Positions 62,445-64,000 of a stretch of DNA of 64,000 bases are shown in pieces. Below the pieces are notes generated by a model. The model had not been told where the DNA came from, did no database searches, and saw only the letters and a program-made list of their open reading frames with translations. The position numbers and the translations under genes are program-made. The stretch's first letter is position 1, and every line of letters starts with the position of its first letter. This DNA is from Bacteroidaceae bacterium (GTDB lineage Bacteria; Bacteroidota; Bacteroidia; Bacteroidales; Bacteroidaceae), in NCBI GenBank assembly GCA_017429525.1, contig JAFROT010000020.1, positions 1 to 64,000 of the forward strand. The letters run 5' to 3'.

Positions 62445-64000
62445 ATGAAACGATTCCTTTCGCCAACAATCAAGCCCCTGTTGGTCTTCCTGATGGCCAT
62501 ACTGTCGGGGGTGCAGTCTGTGCAGGCACAGACCAAGGAGGCCTACGCCTACTCACCGACTTCGGATCGCACCACGTTCTATTTCTACTACGACACGTCT
62601 CGTGCAACACGCAACACGACCGGCGTCACCTTCAACCTGAACACGGGAGCTAATACTCCTGAGTGGTATAATTATCACCCAGCCGGGGCGATGGCTTATC
62701 TCCAAGAACTGGTTAAAACGGTGGTTTTCGACGCCTCTTTCAGTGACTACCGCCCCACCTCAACGGCTTCTTGGTTCCGTATGCCGTATCTTGAAACCAT
62801 TGAGAACTTCTACTATCTCTACACCCAGAATGTGACTTGTATGAACTATATGTTCAACGGTTGCCAACGTCTCGCCACCCTCGACTTCCGCAATTTGTCG
62901 GGCTCTACGACTAACATGACCGACAACTATTGCTTCAACACCGAGAATGTGACCAGCATGCGCGGAATGTTCGGCTATTGTAGGGCTCTCACCTCGCTCG
63001 ACCTCAGCGGGTGGAATACCTCGAACGTCACGGATATGGCCGGCATGTTCGAAGCGTGCTACAACCTCCAGACGCTGACCCTCGGGAAGGGCTCTGCAGG
63101 TAGCAGCAGCCTTGTGGAACGCAAAGGCTGGAACACGTCGAAGGTTACGGACATGAACGTCATGTTCGGCACCTGCACCAACCTGACGACCATCAACGTA
63201 GGCGCCAACTGGAGCACAGTAATGGTGAACACGAGCTGTAAGCCCTTCACGGGCTCCACCAAACTCGTCGGCGGCGCAGGCACGACATACAGCGACAGTT
63301 ACAACTCGCCTACCTATGCACGCATAGACGGCGGGACCTCTACCACCAGAGGTTTGCTCACCGCGACCTACGGACCTTACGTGCACGTCAACAGCGCCGG
63401 CACCACGGTAACCTTCTACTACGATGAGCTGCGCAGCTTGCGCTCAGGCACCACTTACAACCTGAACACGTCGTCGAGCTCGCCTGGATGGTATAAGTCC
63501 AGTGATAATAATCCTTACACCCGGGTGGTCATCGACCCCTCGTTTGCCCAAGCCCGTCCCACCACGTGCTATGGATGGTTCAGTGGCATGAAGAATGTCA
63601 CAACAATCGAAGGCCTTGAATATCTGAACACCAGCGAAGTGACGAACATGAAATACATGTTCAGTAACTGCTTCAGCCTGACGAGCCTTGACCTAAGCCA
63701 TTTCAATACGTCGAAGGTGACGGATATGTACGGCATGTTCGAACAATGCAAAGCACTCACGGAACTTGACCTAAGCCAATTCTCCACCTCAAAGGTCAAG
63801 AATATGCAAAATATGTTCATTAGCTGCCAGAAACTCACCACCATCTATGCCAGCTCGAACTTTAGCGTCAGCAACGTGAGTTTCTCTCAGAATATGTTCA
63901 TCTACTGCTACAAACTCGTCGGCGGCGCTGGCACTGAGTATAGCATTTCTTACGTTGACAAGGGCTACGCCCGCATCGACGGCGGCACCGCCAGCCCCGG
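62445..64000 (+). CDS. BspA-like (DUF285) surface repeat protein, 3' end outside the window
   Basis: An open frame of 518 codons with no stop before the window ends. A signal peptide (FLMAILSGVQSVQAQ) is followed by repeated modules of about 290 residues. Each opens with VTFYY-like and FNLNT segments, continues with DUF285 leucine-rich-like units of the NVT(N/S)M..MF..C form (NTSNVTDMAGMFEACYNL, NTSKVTDMYGMFEQCKAL), and closes with KLVGGAGT..YARIDGGT. One and nearly two modules are visible. Such proteins mediate adhesion in oral and gut Bacteroidales. The AT-rich upstream region contrasts with its own coding composition. Confidence 0.85.
   Translation, partial: MKRFLSPTIKPLLVFLMAILSGVQSVQAQTKEAYAYSPTSDRTTFYFYYDTSRATRNTTGVTFNLNTGANTPEWYNYHPAGAMAYLQELVKTVVFDASFSDYRPTSTASWFRMPYLETIENFYYLYTQNVTCMNYMFNGCQRLATLDFRNLSGSTTNMTDNYCFNTENVTSMRGMFGYCRALTSLDLSGWNTSNVTDMAGMFEACYNLQTLTLGKGSAGSSSLVERKGWNTSKVTDMNVMFGTCTNLTTINVGANWSTVMVNTSCKPFTGSTKLVGGAGTTYSDSYNSPTYARIDGGTSTTRGLLTATYGPYVHVNSAGTTVTFYYDELRSLRSGTTYNLNTSSSSPGWYKSSDNNPYTRVVIDPSFAQARPTTCYGWFSGMKNVTTIEGLEYLNTSEVTNMKYMFSNCFSLTSLDLSHFNTSKVTDMYGMFEQCKALTELDLSQFSTSKVKNMQNMFISCQKLTTIYASSNFSVSNVSFSQNMFIYCYKLVGGAGTEYSISYVDKGYARIDGGTASP

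Overview
The window looks like the chromosome of a GC-rich member of the Bacteroidales, most likely Prevotella-like. The signs are Bacteroidota-type -7 promoter boxes (TAnnTTTG) in front of many genes, no clear Shine-Dalgarno sites, a type IX secretion C-terminal domain, BspA-like (DUF285) repeats, TonB-dependent receptors, and Bacteroidota-specific families (DUF4230, DUF4369, DUF4738, NagB-like/PIG-L fusion). Species assignment is inference; no rRNA or tRNA gene was seen.

Layout. 1-241: end of a probable outer-membrane protein. 242-738: repeat-rich gap with a hairpin and promoter. 781-4722: fructan operon (GH32 hydrolase, MFS permease, fructokinase). 4980-27292: a large vitamin B12 island. 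A cobalamin riboswitch precedes two BtuB-like TonB receptors that flank a CbiK/IhtB-like chelatase lipoprotein. The island continues with CobC-CbiP, CbiB, CbiH-CbiC, CbiET, an M3 peptidase, CbiG-CobM, an esterase remnant, a BtuC-like permease, an EamA transporter, a BtuF-like lipoprotein and CbiJ-CbiD. Together these supply most ring-contraction and amidation steps of the anaerobic pathway. CbiL, CbiA, the adenosyltransferase, CobU/S/T and a BtuD ATPase are not in the window. 27512-41558: mixed genes, including a NagB-like/PIG-L protein, GDP-fucose synthase, GHL10 hydrolase, UvrA, aquaporin, ketol-acid reductoisomerase, polyprenol-phosphate glycosyltransferase, dihydroorotase and a stand-alone MetH reactivation domain (a B12 consumer). 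41565-53046: T9SS-exported protein, DUF4369 lipoprotein, PlsC, DivIC-like protein, DnaX, a tiny HExxH protein, RluA-type pseudouridine synthase and IlvD. 53210-61432: FKBP isomerase, chorismate synthase, CstA-like carrier, lipoprotein glutathione peroxidase, paired DUF4230 proteins, RfbC and RfbB. 61433-62444: AT-rich gap. 62445-end: start of a modular BspA-like surface protein running off the window.

The most unusual signal is not a gene but a set of short repeats that enter coding sequence without breaking it. A GC-rich palindromic family (core CGGAAACGA plus a CTCCCC/GGGGAG hairpin) is translated inside BtuB1, at the CbiH|CbiC joint and at the CbiE|CbiT joint; one 20-base stretch of it also lies in the intergenic region near 300. 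AT-rich heptamer arrays (GTGAAAA, AATGACG, ATTATGA) form the CobC|CbiP linker, parts of CbiB, and the last codons and stops of GH32, CbiP and EamA. A 22-bp repeat forms arrays near ilvC and ilvD, and a 48-51-bp repeat surrounds rfbC. This resembles, in behaviour, the protein-coding palindromic elements of Rickettsia, but I infer an unrelated family.
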